Shown here piece by piece: positions 6,685 through 16,243 of a DNA stretch of 19,766 nt; the stretch's first letter is position 1, and each line of letters starts with the position of its first letter. The translations under genes and the position numbers were made by a program. The notes below the pieces were generated by a model. That model saw only the letters and a program-made list of their open reading frames with translations. It did no database searches and was not told the DNA's origin. The stretch is taken from positions 1-19,766 of the forward strand of contig JAZNZB010000057.1 in the NCBI GenBank assembly GCA_045594705.1, in the 5' to 3' direction. Origin of the DNA: SVQP01 sp045594705 (GTDB taxonomy: Bacteria; Bacillota; Clostridia; Oscillospirales; CAG-272).

Positions 6685-6719
6685 AGGTTATTTCCGAATT
6701 CTCAGAGAGGAGAGATCCT

Positions 6720-7697
6720 ATGGAACAAAAGCAACCTGTGCTTTCGATCAAAAACGTATCCAAGCACTTAGGTAACCGAAAAATTCTTTCGGATATCACA
6801 CTGGACGTGCACGAGGGCGAGATTTTTGGATTTTTAGGCCCGAACGGGTCCGGTAAAACTACCACGATCAAGCTGATCCTTGGCCTTTTGCGCATGGAGA
6901 GCGGCGAGATCAGCATCTGCGGTCACGACAACGTCAAGGATTTTGAAGCGGCTATGCGCTGCGTGGGCGGTATCATTGAAAATCCCGAGATGTATAAGTA
7001 TCTGACCGGCCGTCAGAATCTTGAGCAATATTTGCGCATGTATCCCGAGCTGCCCGAAGAGAGAATTGACGAGGTAGTCAGCCTTGTGCGCATGGAGAGC
7101 CGTATCAACGATAAGATCTCCAAGTATTCGCTTGGTATGCGCCAGCGTCTGGGCATTGCGCAGGCGGTGCTGCATCACCCCAGGCTGCTGATATTGGACG
7201 AACCTACCAACGGCCTTGACCCCGCGGGCATCAAGGAGCTGCGTGACGTGCTCAAAAAGCTGTCGCGCGAGGAGGGCGTGGCGGTATTTGTATCCAGCCA
7301 CATGCTGTCCGAGCTGCAGCTGATGTGTGACCGTGTGGGCATTATAGACCGCGGTATTACGGTCGGCTTCCGCTCGCTTGACGCCGAGGGCATGATCGAG
7401 GAAAGCACCTGTTCGCACTATACATTGGAAACACCGGACGGCGAAAAGGCAATGGAGCTGCTCGCTGCAGGTGTGCTTTGCCAAGGCGTGGCGTACGACG
7501 GCGCGCTGACCTTCGACGCCGATTATCAGAGCGTGCCCGAGATCCTTTCGCTGCTCTGCCGTGAGGGTGTGCGCGTGTACGGTCTGACAAGACAAAAGAA
7601 ATCGCTGGAGGATACCTTCCTTGAGATGACCGACACGGCTGACGTTGGCACGCAGCCCGTTGTGGAAAAAGGGAAGAAAGGGGGACTGAACGCATGA
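6720..7697 (+). CDS. ABC transporter ATP-binding protein, BcrA/CcmA type
   Basis: The 325-residue ATPase subunit of an ABC-2-type transporter. All nucleotide-binding elements are intact: Walker A GPNGSGKTT (40-48), signature SLGMRQRLG (137-145), Walker B LLILDEPTNGLDP (156 onward) and H-loop SSHML with H194. The C-terminal 100 residues are the regulatory extension common in antibiotic and multidrug exporters of this branch. The ATG at 6720 has AGGAG 7 nt upstream; an in-frame ATG at 6651 lies inside the palindromic repeat and is unlikely. The stop overlaps the permease start as ATGA, which implies translational coupling and a two-subunit exporter. No two-component system or precursor peptide is nearby to show the substrate. 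Confidence 0.93.
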   Translation: MEQKQPVLSIKNVSKHLGNRKILSDITLDVHEGEIFGFLGPNGSGKTTTIKLILGLLRMESGEISICGHDNVKDFEAAMRCVGGIIENPEMYKYLTGRQNLEQYLRMYPELPEERIDEVVSLVRMESRINDKISKYSLGMRQRLGIAQAVLHHPRLLILDEPTNGLDPAGIKELRDVLKKLSREEGVAVFVSSHMLSELQLMCDRVGIIDRGITVGFRSLDAEGMIEESTCSHYTLETPDGEKAMELLAAGVLCQGVAYDGALTFDADYQSVPEILSLLCREGVRVYGLTRQKKSLEDTFLEMTDTADVGTQPVVEKGKKGGLNA

Positions 7698-9703
7698 AGC
7701 AGCTGATCAAAAACGAGCTGATCAAGCTCAGAGCGCAAAAAACTTACCTGGTGCTTTCCTGCGTCGTGCTTGCATTGGTGGTCGTCGTTTCTTTCTTTAC
7801 CTCGGTTCTGATGACGCCGCTCAACAATCTGATCATATACCGTGAAGATGTTCTGATCGAAAGTGCTGCTTACGATTGGGCGATCGATCAGATCGAGAAA
7901 AATCCCGACGGCGCGCTTGCAAAGATCCTGCAAGCAGTTTTCAAGGATCCGAAATCCGATGCAGACAAGTCGCGCCAGGAAGCACAGGAGTATCTGGAGA
8001 ACGGGCATTTGGGCATGTATGCCGAAGCCATGGCATATGCCGAAATGCATGACTTCTTCGACCGGAATCAAGTTCCCGAATGGGTGACGGGCACGGTCAC
8101 GTATCCGCTTGTTACAGCGTATAAATGGCGCAGTATAGTCAAGGGCTGGGCGGACGGTACTTATACGACCAAGGACATGGTCGAGGACTATGCGCTTTCC
8201 GAGGTACTGTACATGAATTACCGCGGCTATGGCGATCAGTACGTGGAGCCGGCGTATTACTATCAGGTCTACGTGACCGAGTGGGATGAGACCAAGTATG
8301 AGCCCAAGGCATACGTATTTGTGCGTGTTTCGAACGAGACGTATACCGAGGTTGAGTGCACGTGGACGGAGGTTCTGGGCGACTTGTGCGATCATCTGGA
8401 GGAGTGCGAGAGCTATATTGCCGAGCTGGAGACGTATGCAACGACAATTGAGCCGGATGCTTACTATGACGCGATCATCGCGCAGTACAGACAGGAGATC
8501 GAGGCAAACAAGAACGGCATAGAGAATTATCAGGAGGAAATAAAGCAGCTCGAGCCCGAGCAAGGGGAGGAGATGCAGGCCTGGTATGAGGCGCAGATTG
8601 CGGACTGCCGCGGAAAGATCGAGGATGCTGAGTACGTGATCGCGGCATACGAGGACCTCAAGGAGCTTGATGCACATCCGGAAAGCAGTGCCTTTGCATT
8701 GGTCAATGTTGTGCTGCCAAATGTTTTGAGAACGCGCAGAGATGCGATAAGCTCCATAGCCATGAACGAGGCCATGGACACATTTGTGCTGATCGCAAAA
8801 GCGAGCGAAAGCAGTGCCAAGCACAAGATCCGCATCTGTGACAAGGCACTTATCGCCATTGAATATGCATACACCCGCGATATTTTGCCTGTGAGCATGG
8901 GCGCGAGCAGTGCCAAAGCCACTTTTCTCAATAATTTGTCTACCGCATCGTTTTTGATCAGTGCGGTGGTGGTCGTGCTTGCCAGCATGATCCTCTCGCG
9001 TGAGTTTGCCACGGGCACGGTCAGACTGTGGGTCATCCGACCGAGGACAAGAAGCAAGCTGCTGGGCTCAAAGATCGCGGCATTGCTGATTTACGTGTGC
9101 ACCATGATGGGCGCAAGCTTTGTGATCACATACGCCTTTGCGCTGGTCAATCACCTGATCGACCTGTTCTTTTACGGACAGAGCTCGCTGTTTGCCAACG
9201 ACTACGGCGTGGTATTCGGCAATGTCATTCCTATTCCTGCGGTGCTGGAGCATTTGTGGGCGTTGATCCTTTTCACGTTGCCCGTGCTGCTGTACGCAGC
9301 GCTTTGTCTGTTCATCAGTGTGCTGACCAAAAAGGGTGTGTTGGGCATCGTTGCGGGAATGCTGGTGCTCATGTTCGCCACCGATATCCAGGCATTTGCG
9401 CTGATCGTTTCGAATTATACGGGCGCGTTTGGCTACTTGCTGCATGCAACCGTGCTTCCATATCTGGGTATGGACAGATTGCTGGTGACCGCACTTGATT
9501 TCGGCACTTTGTCCGGGATGATGGGGTCGATGGACGGACTTGGCGCACTGATGGGGCTTGAGGATATGCTCATGTCGCAGATCTGGGGCGTAGCTCCCTA
9601 CGTTTGCTCCACTCTTGTGGGTGCTGTCGTGCTTGGTGTGCATATCGTCGGTCTTGTGCTGCTCAGCCTCTTCGTCTTTAAGAGAACGCAGATCAAGAGC
9701 TGA
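7694..9703 (+). CDS. ABC-2-type permease with a large coiled-coil extracytoplasmic domain
   Basis: The 669-residue membrane partner of the preceding ATPase. One transmembrane helix near the N terminus (about 17-42) is followed by about 375 hydrophilic residues and then five predicted helices (about 419-437, 461-485, 521-545, 548-573, 638-662). The loop between helices 1 and 2 is far larger than in simple ABC-2 permeases. Residues 234-322 form a Glu-rich coiled coil (HLEECESYIAELETY ... EEIKQLEPEQGEE). The SREFATGTVRLWVIRPRTR segment after helix 2 is the coupling region typical of ABC-2 permeases. The layout recalls YhgE/Pip-type proteins, but no clear identity is visible. A terminator lies about 160 nt downstream. 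The gene probably works only with the ATPase, as an exporter or an envelope-signal machine. Substrate unknown. Confidence 0.88.
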   Translation: MKQLIKNELIKLRAQKTYLVLSCVVLALVVVVSFFTSVLMTPLNNLIIYREDVLIESAAYDWAIDQIEKNPDGALAKILQAVFKDPKSDADKSRQEAQEYLENGHLGMYAEAMAYAEMHDFFDRNQVPEWVTGTVTYPLVTAYKWRSIVKGWADGTYTTKDMVEDYALSEVLYMNYRGYGDQYVEPAYYYQVYVTEWDETKYEPKAYVFVRVSNETYTEVECTWTEVLGDLCDHLEECESYIAELETYATTIEPDAYYDAIIAQYRQEIEANKNGIENYQEEIKQLEPEQGEEMQAWYEAQIADCRGKIEDAEYVIAAYEDLKELDAHPESSAFALVNVVLPNVLRTRRDAISSIAMNEAMDTFVLIAKASESSAKHKIRICDKALIAIEYAYTRDILPVSMGASSAKATFLNNLSTASFLISAVVVVLASMILSREFATGTVRLWVIRPRTRSKLLGSKIAALLIYVCTMMGASFVITYAFALVNHLIDLFFYGQSSLFANDYGVVFGNVIPIPAVLEHLWALILFTLPVLLYAALCLFISVLTKKGVLGIVAGMLVLMFATDIQAFALIVSNYTGAFGYLLHATVLPYLGMDRLLVTALDFGTLSGMMGSMDGLGALMGLEDMLMSQIWGVAPYVCSTLVGAVVLGVHIVGLVLLSLFVFKRTQIKS

Positions 9704-9866
9704 TCGCCCCCGTACCTTGTGGCAAGTGGTGAGTGATGGTGCGCTTGGCGCAGTGATGACGTGCCTTACTGCACAGTTTGAGGTAACAGAGCGAGCTTAT
9801 ACGGCGAGATGAATTGCGAGTTCGACGAGCTTCATCACACCTGACTAAATAGCATATACAAAACGA

Positions 9867-9898
9867 GGACAGAGAACGTAAAAATTCTCTGTCCTTTT
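9867..9898 (+). terminator. Terminator of the ABC transporter operon
   Basis: GGACAGAGAA (9867-9876) pairs perfectly with TTCTCTGTCC (9885-9894) across an 8-nt loop and is followed by TTTTC. Confidence 0.9.
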
Positions 9899-9956
9899 CT
9901 CACGGACGGGAAGCGGGTGTTTTGCACCGATGACAGATATTTTGACACGAAAGAAA

Positions 9957-9985
9957 TTGCAATTTTTCTCGACTTATGTTATAAT
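9957..9985 (+). promoter_or_regulatory. Promoter of the giant lipoprotein gene
   Basis: TTGCAA (9957-9962), a 17-nt spacer and TATAAT (9980-9985) with an extended TGT. A 12-bp palindrome AAATTGCAATTT (9954-9965) overlaps the -35 box and could be an operator; there is no independent support. Confidence 0.8.
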
Positions 9986-10053
9986 ATAATGACTGAACTT
10001 TCGGCACATGGGATATTTGTGCCCGAATTGCGTTTTACCAGGAGGTTAGATAC

Positions 10054-13000
10054 ATGATGAAACAAAAGTATGTGTACATACTTGTTTTAGTGATATTAAC
10101 TGCATGCCTTGCTGTGTTTGCCGCATGCAATCCGCAAACAGAGGAGCTGCCGGAGCAGTATACTCTGAGCTACTGTGTGGACGGACAGGTCCATACCACA
10201 CAAAAGATCAGCGGCAATCAGAAGATCAATCTTCCCAAGGAGCCCGCAAAGGATGGATACATCTTTAACGGGTGGTTCCTTGACGAGGGCACGTGGACAC
10301 AGCTGCTGGCTGCGAATACCTTTGAGGAGGTGGCTGCATCGGCCGATCTGACCGTATACGCCAAGTATACGCCCATCAAGTACGAGATTGTGTACGAGCC
10401 GGGCAAGGAGATCGAGCACTCCAACGTCACCGAGTATACGTTTGAGCAGCACGTGGAGCTGCTGCCCGCAAGCAAGCCGCACCACGATTTCAAGGGCTGG
10501 TTTACCGACGAGGAGCTGACGCTGCCCATCTTTGAAATTCCCGAGGGCTCAATGGGCAATATGACGCTGTACGCCCAGTTCTCCCTGACCGAGTACAAGG
10601 CGGTCTTTATGGACGGCGAGACGGTGGTTGCCGAGATTCCTTATACCATTGAGACCGAAAGCATCACGCCTCCCGAGGTGCCCGAGCATGCGGGCTACAC
10701 CGGCGAGTGGGAGAGCTTTACACTCAAGGCAGGCGGCGTGACCGTTCAGGCCAAGTACACGTCGGTCGACTATACCATCACCTATGAGGGCGTGACCAAG
10801 CCCGAGCATTCCAACCCCAAGGGCTATGACGTGACCGATCTGCCCATCACGCTCTCGGACGCAGAGCGTGAGCACTACATCTTTGAAGGCTGGTACACCG
10901 AGCCTGAATTTACCAATCGCATTACCGAGATCGCACCCGGCACGGTCGGTGACCTTGTGCTGTATGCAAAGTGGACCCCTGTGGAATATACGGCGACCTT
11001 TATGGACGGTGAGACGGTGGTTGCCGAGATCCCTTACACCATTGAGACTGAAAGCATCACACCCCCCGAGGTTCCCGAGCATGCAGGCTTTGTGGGTGAG
11101 TGGGAGGAATTCGAGCTGACGCCCGGCGGCATTACGGTCAACGCGACCTATCTTTCCATTGATTATATGATCGGATACGAGGGCGTTGAGCCCGAGGAGC
11201 ACGAAAACCCCGACGGCTATAACGTCACGCAGCAGCCCGTTGCACTCGGCGATGCCGTGCGTGAGCACTACATTTTCGACGGCTGGTACACCGAGCCTGA
11301 ATTTACCAATCGCATTACCGAGATCGCACCCGGCACGGTCGGTGACCTTGTGCTGTATGCCAAGTGGACGCCTGTGGAATACACGGCAACCTTTATGGAC
11401 GGCGAGACCGTGGTTGCAGAGGTGCCCTTTACGGTAGAGACTGAGAGCATCACGCCTCCCGAAGTACCCGTGCATGCAGGCTATACCGGCGAGTGGGAGG
11501 AATATGAGCTGATTCCCGGTGGCATTACCGTCAACGCGGTATATTCTATCATTACCTACAATATTACTTATGAGAACACCAAGGACGTCGTGCACGAGAA
11601 CCCCTTGACCTATACGGTCGAGACCGAGACCATCGTGCTCGCACCGATCTCCAAGCCCGGCTATATCTTTGACGGCTGGTATCTGGGAGAGGAGCTTGTG
11701 ACCGAGATCCCGCTTGGCAGCACCGAGGATAAGGTACTGACCGCAGCCTGGACGCTGATCGTTTACAAGATTGAGCTGCATTACGATCCTGCCTGGGGCG
11801 AATACGTCAACACCTCCAATCCCGCAACCTACACGGTTGAGGATCACGTGGTGTTCAACGGTCTGACCTGCAAGATCCCCGGCTACGTCTTTGACGGTTG
11901 GTATACCGAAAAGAACCTTGGCGAGGGCGAAAAGGTGACCGAGCTTGTGCCCGGCAGTCTTGAGGACAGAGTCCTGTATGCACACTTTGTGCCGATCCGC
12001 TACACCATTACCTACGTTGGCGTTGAGGGTGCAGTGCACATCAACCCCGACAGTTATACCATTGAATCCGAAGCGGTGCACATTTTGCCCGCCATGAAGG
12101 ACGGCTTCATCTTTGCCGGTTGGTATACCGACAAGGAGCTGTCTACCCCCGCATCCCTGCTGATCCCCAAGGGCAGCATGGGCGACGTGACGCTGTATAC
12201 CAAGTGGACCCCCATTACCTATTCCATCGAATATGATGCCATGGGCGGTGTTCTGCCCGAAAACCCCGCAGTCTTCAATGCGACCCAGACCGTCACATTT
12301 GCCGCTCCCACCAGAGAGGGCTACGTGTTCCAGGGCTGGTTCAACGCTCCCGAGGAGGGCGATCGCATCGACTTTATCCTTCCCGGTACGGTGGCTGAAG
12401 ACGTCAAGCTGTATGCCCGCTGGCAGCCTATCTACTATTCCGTTACCTATCACCTGTACGGCGGGGAGAACGCACAGATGAATCTCCCGCTCTATAACAT
12501 TGAGCTTCCCACCCTCCCGCTGCTGCCCGCAACCAAGCCGGGTTACACCTTTGAGGGTTGGTTCTCAAGCCCCTCCTATGCACCCGAAACGCGCGTGTTC
12601 ATGATCCCGACCGGATCGTACGGCGACCTTGTGCTGTATGCAAAGTGGAGCCTGGATACCTACAGCGTGGATTACGTGCTGCTGCCCGACGGTGCAGAGC
12701 ATGAAAACGTATCCTCTTATACCGTTGAGGATGAGCCGAGTGCACTCAAGCCCGCAACGCTGGACGGGTGGACCTTTGTTGGCTGGTATGCAGACCAGGC
12801 ATACACTGTTGAGGTGAGCCACCTGCTCGGCACGGGTGCTTACAGCGACCTTGTGCTGTACGCCAAGTTCGTGCCCAAGCAGTACAATATCTGGCTTGGC
12901 TCGTCAGAGAATAACAGCTATACCGTGACCTTTGATCTCAACGGTGCGGATGGCGAGAGCTTTACGCAAACCGTGACTGTGGATCAGGGACTTGTGTTCC

Positions 13001-16000
13001 CGAAGATCCCCACGAGAGCAGGATACGTATTTGCCGGCTGGTATGATAACGAGGATTGCGAGGGCGCGGTGTTCAATATGAATGTACCCGTCATGAGCGA
13101 TCTGACCCTTTATGCAAAGTGGATCAAGACCGACTCGGCCGTTTCTGTCAACCAATCCGTCGTCGTGGCGCTCAACGGTGTCAGCGAACAGAAATTCACC
13201 TTTGTATCCATGGTGGATACCGTGATCACCTTTACCACCTGGGGAGACCTGGACACTTACGGTGTTCTGTATGATGCAGACGGCAACGTGCTGGCCTCCT
13301 GCGACGATGCAAGCACCACCGATAAGAACTTCCGCTTCATTTATCAGGTCAAGGCGGGAGAGGAATATATTCTTTCCGTATCCGGCTTCAGCCATGCGGT
13401 CAAGGGTGACGTCATGCTCAACGTCAGCGGCTACGATACCGTATCCGCGGGCGGTAAGGCATATCTGTCCAACCTGCGCGTGGTCAGCATCGGTGAGAGA
13501 TTCATGCTGCCCGTTCCCGAGGCTCGCGAAGGCTTCAGATTCCTTGGTTGGGCAGACGAGGAAGGCAACTTCTACACCAATGCCATGGGCATCAGCTTGG
13601 AGCCTTTGCAGACCGAGACCGACCTTGTGCTGGTAGAGGTATGGAAGGATCTGTCCTTCACCCTGAGCTTTGATACCGTTGGCGGCGATCCGATCGACTC
13701 GCAGAAGGTGTGCGCAGGGGACGTTGTGGACGTCAGCGAGCTGATTCCCACCAAGCCCGGTCATATCTTCCTGTACTGGACGCTCAACGGTCAGATCTTC
13801 ACCTCGGGTCGTATGCCCGAGTCGGATGTCACGTTGGTTGCGGTATGGCAGAAGAACGTGATCACCATCTATTACGATTCCACCGTTTCCGCCATCAGCG
13901 GCCCCGGTGCGCTCAATCTTGAAACGTTCGGCGCATACGCGACCGATACGCAAGGAAACGAATACGAGCTGGAGCTGACCTATACCGGTAAGCTCGAGCC
14001 CGGCCAAACCATTACCGTTTACATTAAGGTAGCAAACGGCGCTGCCAACAAGGAAGTTGCACTGTACGATATCCGTGTATACGGTGCTCCCACGCTCTCC
14101 TTTGAGCAAACTCTTGAGGAGCTGAGCATCAAGGATCTGGAGGCACTGCTCAAGCCCGAGACCTTTAAGGCTTCCGGTGTGGATACCTTCGGTCAGCCCA
14201 CCGAGATCCGCGTCAGCCTGGACGGCGAGCCCGAGGCAGGTCAGCTTGTTTCGATCAAGATCGAAGCGATCGACAGTGTCGGCAACGTCACGGTCGGCTA
14301 TATCAAGGGTGTCAAGCTGTACGGCACGCCCGAGCTGACCTGGGATCAGGAAAAGGTACACATCAAGCTGTCCGATATCAATCCCGAAAACGGACAGATC
14401 GCGGCAGACGTCTTTGACGCAATCGCCAAGGATAGCTTTGGCGAGGCTTTGGAGGTCACGGTGACCGTTCAGAGCATCAAGGACGGAGAGGCAATTGTTT
14501 ATCTGACCGCCGTTGACCAAAGAGGCAACGAGGTTTATAAGGTACATACCTGCAAGGTATACGCACTGCCCGAACTGTTCATTCCCGAAGAGCTCAATAT
14601 CCGTGACGTTGACGTGCTTTCTGCTGAGCTGCTTGGCATTACGGCCAAGGATAGCTTTGGCGAGGATGCAACCGTCTACGTGTCCATCAAGCAGGGATCC
14701 GAGCATAAGGCCGGCACTGTGATGGTCGTGATCGTTACCGCAGTGGATGCTGCAAACAACCTGACGGTCAAGGAGTGCGACGTCAACGTATATGGCGCGC
14801 CCACGCTGACCTTCAAGTCTGATCTGACCTATATCAATCTGAGCAACCCCGGAGATATTCTGGCCGTCGGTAACTATAACGCCGCAGGTACGGACTCCTT
14901 CGGCAAGCCCACCGAGATCCGCGTCAGCGTTGACGGTGTGCTGCAGGCAGGAAAGATCGTCAGAATCAAGATCGAATCGGTTGACTGCGTAGGCAACGTG
15001 ACTACGGGTTACGTTGAAAATGTCAAGGTATACGGTCTGCCCGAAATCACCTATGATCAAAGCAAGACCATCTTTACCGAGGATGCATTTGATCTGACCA
15101 ATCCCACTGTGACCGTGGAAATGCTGGGCGCATCTGCAAAGGATAGCTTCGGCGAGCCTTTGGAGGTGACCTCCACTATCGTAGGCGGGGCATATTATGC
15201 TGTAGTTGTGCGTCTGCAGGCAACCGATAGCCTTGGAAACGTACAGAGCACGGACGTGGTCTGCAGAGTTTATACAAAGCCCACGATCACCGATCCCACT
15301 GTGACCGATATCAGTGTCAACGACCGTCTGAGCGGGGAACTGTTCGGTATGACGGCTACCGATACGTTCGGTCAGGCGTTGGAGCTGCAGCTTTCGATCA
15401 AGGACGGCACTGCACAGAAGGCAGGTACTATGATGATCGTGGTGGCAACCGCTACCGATGCTGCAGGCAACGTAGAACAAAAGGAATTCGTGGTCAAGGT
15501 TTACGGTGCACCCGTGATCAGCCTGACCTATGAAAGAGAATACGTCAGCCTTTGGGAGCTCAGAGATGCGGCAAGCGTGCTGGCTCAGATCGTCAAGGCA
15601 GATGCCAAGGATAGCTTTGGCAATGCGCTGAACGTCACGTATGCATATGCGAACGGCAAGATTGAGGCAGGCGGTACCGTGGTGTTTGAGGTAAGCGCAA
15701 CCGATTGCACAGGAAACGTAAGCAGTGTCAAGACGGTAGCGTTCCGCATTTACGATGCTTCCGGTATTGAGATCACGTTCAAGCCCGGTGCAACCGATAC
15801 CATCAAGCTTGGCAGCAAGGGCGAGGAATTCTACGCCTATGCAACCGATAGCTTTGGCGAGGCGTGCACGATCTCCTTCGTCACCGCCAATGGGGAAGCA
15901 CCCGTGGCAGGTAAGGCTCAGCTGCTGCATATCGCAGCCACCGATAAGGCAGGAAACCGCCGCATCGGTCAGGCGATCGGAGTCGTTTACGTATACGGCA

Positions 16001-16221
16001 TGCCTGAGGTCACCTTCAGACAGGATCACAACGAGGTATCCGTGGATGCCGTGCTTGCAGATCTGTTTGTGGTAACCGACAGCTTTGGTAACACGCTGAC
16101 CAAGGAATGCGTTGTCGAGGGCGAATGGGCGGTTGGTAACACCGTCACCGTCACCGTCATCTCGGTTGACGACGCCGACAACAGACTTGAGGCAAAATAC
16201 GAGCTCAAGATCGTTGAGTAA
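10054..16221 (+). CDS. Giant surface lipoprotein: InlB-type B repeats plus ten Ig-like repeats
   Basis: A 2055-residue putative adhesin or envelope-spanning stalk. The signal peptide ends in a lipobox, VFAAC (Cys25), so the N terminus is probably lipid-anchored; there is no LPXTG or C-terminal hydrophobic anchor. Residues about 35-1026 hold some 14 repeats of the Listeria-Bacteroides (InlB B) type, with cores such as GYIFDGWYTE and LVLYAKWTP. Three of them are a variant with FMDGETVVAE and GYTGEWE. A domain at about 1027-1145 resembles a PPC-type beta sandwich (VKAGEEYILSVSGF), and two more B-like repeats follow. Residues 1270-2055 form about 10 Ig-like repeats of near 79 residues, each with D-S/T-F-G, an A-x-D-x-x-G-N motif and a VYG ending. 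There is no catalytic motif. AGGAGG lies 8 nt before the ATG; the gene is monocistronic with its own promoter and terminator. Residues 180 onward contain a 393-bp tandem duplication. Domain classes are confident; ligand and role are unknown. Confidence 0.88.
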   Translation: MMKQKYVYILVLVILTACLAVFAACNPQTEELPEQYTLSYCVDGQVHTTQKISGNQKINLPKEPAKDGYIFNGWFLDEGTWTQLLAANTFEEVAASADLTVYAKYTPIKYEIVYEPGKEIEHSNVTEYTFEQHVELLPASKPHHDFKGWFTDEELTLPIFEIPEGSMGNMTLYAQFSLTEYKAVFMDGETVVAEIPYTIETESITPPEVPEHAGYTGEWESFTLKAGGVTVQAKYTSVDYTITYEGVTKPEHSNPKGYDVTDLPITLSDAEREHYIFEGWYTEPEFTNRITEIAPGTVGDLVLYAKWTPVEYTATFMDGETVVAEIPYTIETESITPPEVPEHAGFVGEWEEFELTPGGITVNATYLSIDYMIGYEGVEPEEHENPDGYNVTQQPVALGDAVREHYIFDGWYTEPEFTNRITEIAPGTVGDLVLYAKWTPVEYTATFMDGETVVAEVPFTVETESITPPEVPVHAGYTGEWEEYELIPGGITVNAVYSIITYNITYENTKDVVHENPLTYTVETETIVLAPISKPGYIFDGWYLGEELVTEIPLGSTEDKVLTAAWTLIVYKIELHYDPAWGEYVNTSNPATYTVEDHVVFNGLTCKIPGYVFDGWYTEKNLGEGEKVTELVPGSLEDRVLYAHFVPIRYTITYVGVEGAVHINPDSYTIESEAVHILPAMKDGFIFAGWYTDKELSTPASLLIPKGSMGDVTLYTKWTPITYSIEYDAMGGVLPENPAVFNATQTVTFAAPTREGYVFQGWFNAPEEGDRIDFILPGTVAEDVKLYARWQPIYYSVTYHLYGGENAQMNLPLYNIELPTLPLLPATKPGYTFEGWFSSPSYAPETRVFMIPTGSYGDLVLYAKWSLDTYSVDYVLLPDGAEHENVSSYTVEDEPSALKPATLDGWTFVGWYADQAYTVEVSHLLGTGAYSDLVLYAKFVPKQYNIWLGSSENNSYTVTFDLNGADGESFTQTVTVDQGLVFPKIPTRAGYVFAGWYDNEDCEGAVFNMNVPVMSDLTLYAKWIKTDSAVSVNQSVVVALNGVSEQKFTFVSMVDTVITFTTWGDLDTYGVLYDADGNVLASCDDASTTDKNFRFIYQVKAGEEYILSVSGFSHAVKGDVMLNVSGYDTVSAGGKAYLSNLRVVSIGERFMLPVPEAREGFRFLGWADEEGNFYTNAMGISLEPLQTETDLVLVEVWKDLSFTLSFDTVGGDPIDSQKVCAGDVVDVSELIPTKPGHIFLYWTLNGQIFTSGRMPESDVTLVAVWQKNVITIYYDSTVSAISGPGALNLETFGAYATDTQGNEYELELTYTGKLEPGQTITVYIKVANGAANKEVALYDIRVYGAPTLSFEQTLEELSIKDLEALLKPETFKASGVDTFGQPTEIRVSLDGEPEAGQLVSIKIEAIDSVGNVTVGYIKGVKLYGTPELTWDQEKVHIKLSDINPENGQIAADVFDAIAKDSFGEALEVTVTVQSIKDGEAIVYLTAVDQRGNEVYKVHTCKVYALPELFIPEELNIRDVDVLSAELLGITAKDSFGEDATVYVSIKQGSEHKAGTVMVVIVTAVDAANNLTVKECDVNVYGAPTLTFKSDLTYINLSNPGDILAVGNYNAAGTDSFGKPTEIRVSVDGVLQAGKIVRIKIESVDCVGNVTTGYVENVKVYGLPEITYDQSKTIFTEDAFDLTNPTVTVEMLGASAKDSFGEPLEVTSTIVGGAYYAVVVRLQATDSLGNVQSTDVVCRVYTKPTITDPTVTDISVNDRLSGELFGMTATDTFGQALELQLSIKDGTAQKAGTMMIVVATATDAAGNVEQKEFVVKVYGAPVISLTYEREYVSLWELRDAASVLAQIVKADAKDSFGNALNVTYAYANGKIEAGGTVVFEVSATDCTGNVSSVKTVAFRIYDASGIEITFKPGATDTIKLGSKGEEFYAYATDSFGEACTISFVTANGEAPVAGKAQLLHIAATDKAGNRRIGQAIGVVYVYGMPEVTFRQDHNEVSVDAVLADLFVVTDSFGNTLTKECVVEGEWAVGNTVTVTVISVDDADNRLEAKYELKIVE
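10591..11769 (+). repeat. Three 393-bp tandem units inside the giant gene
   Basis: The units start at 10591, 10984 and 11377, an exact 393-nt (131-codon) step. Each pairs an FMDGETVV-type half with a B-repeat half. An 80-nt block is identical between 10888-10967 and 11281-11360. The third unit has diverged in its second half. High nucleotide identity between units 1 and 2 points to recent duplication or gene conversion. Confidence 0.85.
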
Positions 16222-16243
16222 GAAAAAGCTATAATAAATAAGG

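Larger units (their letters stand above)
9704..10053. other. Gene-free 350-bp stretch between the permease and the giant lipoprotein gene
   Basis: The first 150 bases show no credible gene. A weak inverted pair GATGAA/TTCATC (9808-9813 with 9831-9836) is present. The stretch also holds the transporter terminator (9867-9898), the promoter (9957-9985) and a 60-nt leader. The leader contains only a 6-bp hairpin, GGCACA/TGTGCC, too small to call a riboswitch. Confidence 0.6.

Noticed and set aside
9615..9812. Small frame of 65 codons after the permease
   Set aside because: It lies mostly inside the permease gene in another frame and has no start signals.
9992..10053. Riboswitch or structured leader before the giant gene
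   Set aside because: The leader is about 60 nt with only a 6-bp hairpin and matches no riboswitch class I know.
10054..16221. Wall-anchored (LPXTG) adhesin
   Set aside because: The C terminus ends in an Ig-like repeat with no LPXTG motif, hydrophobic segment or basic tail.
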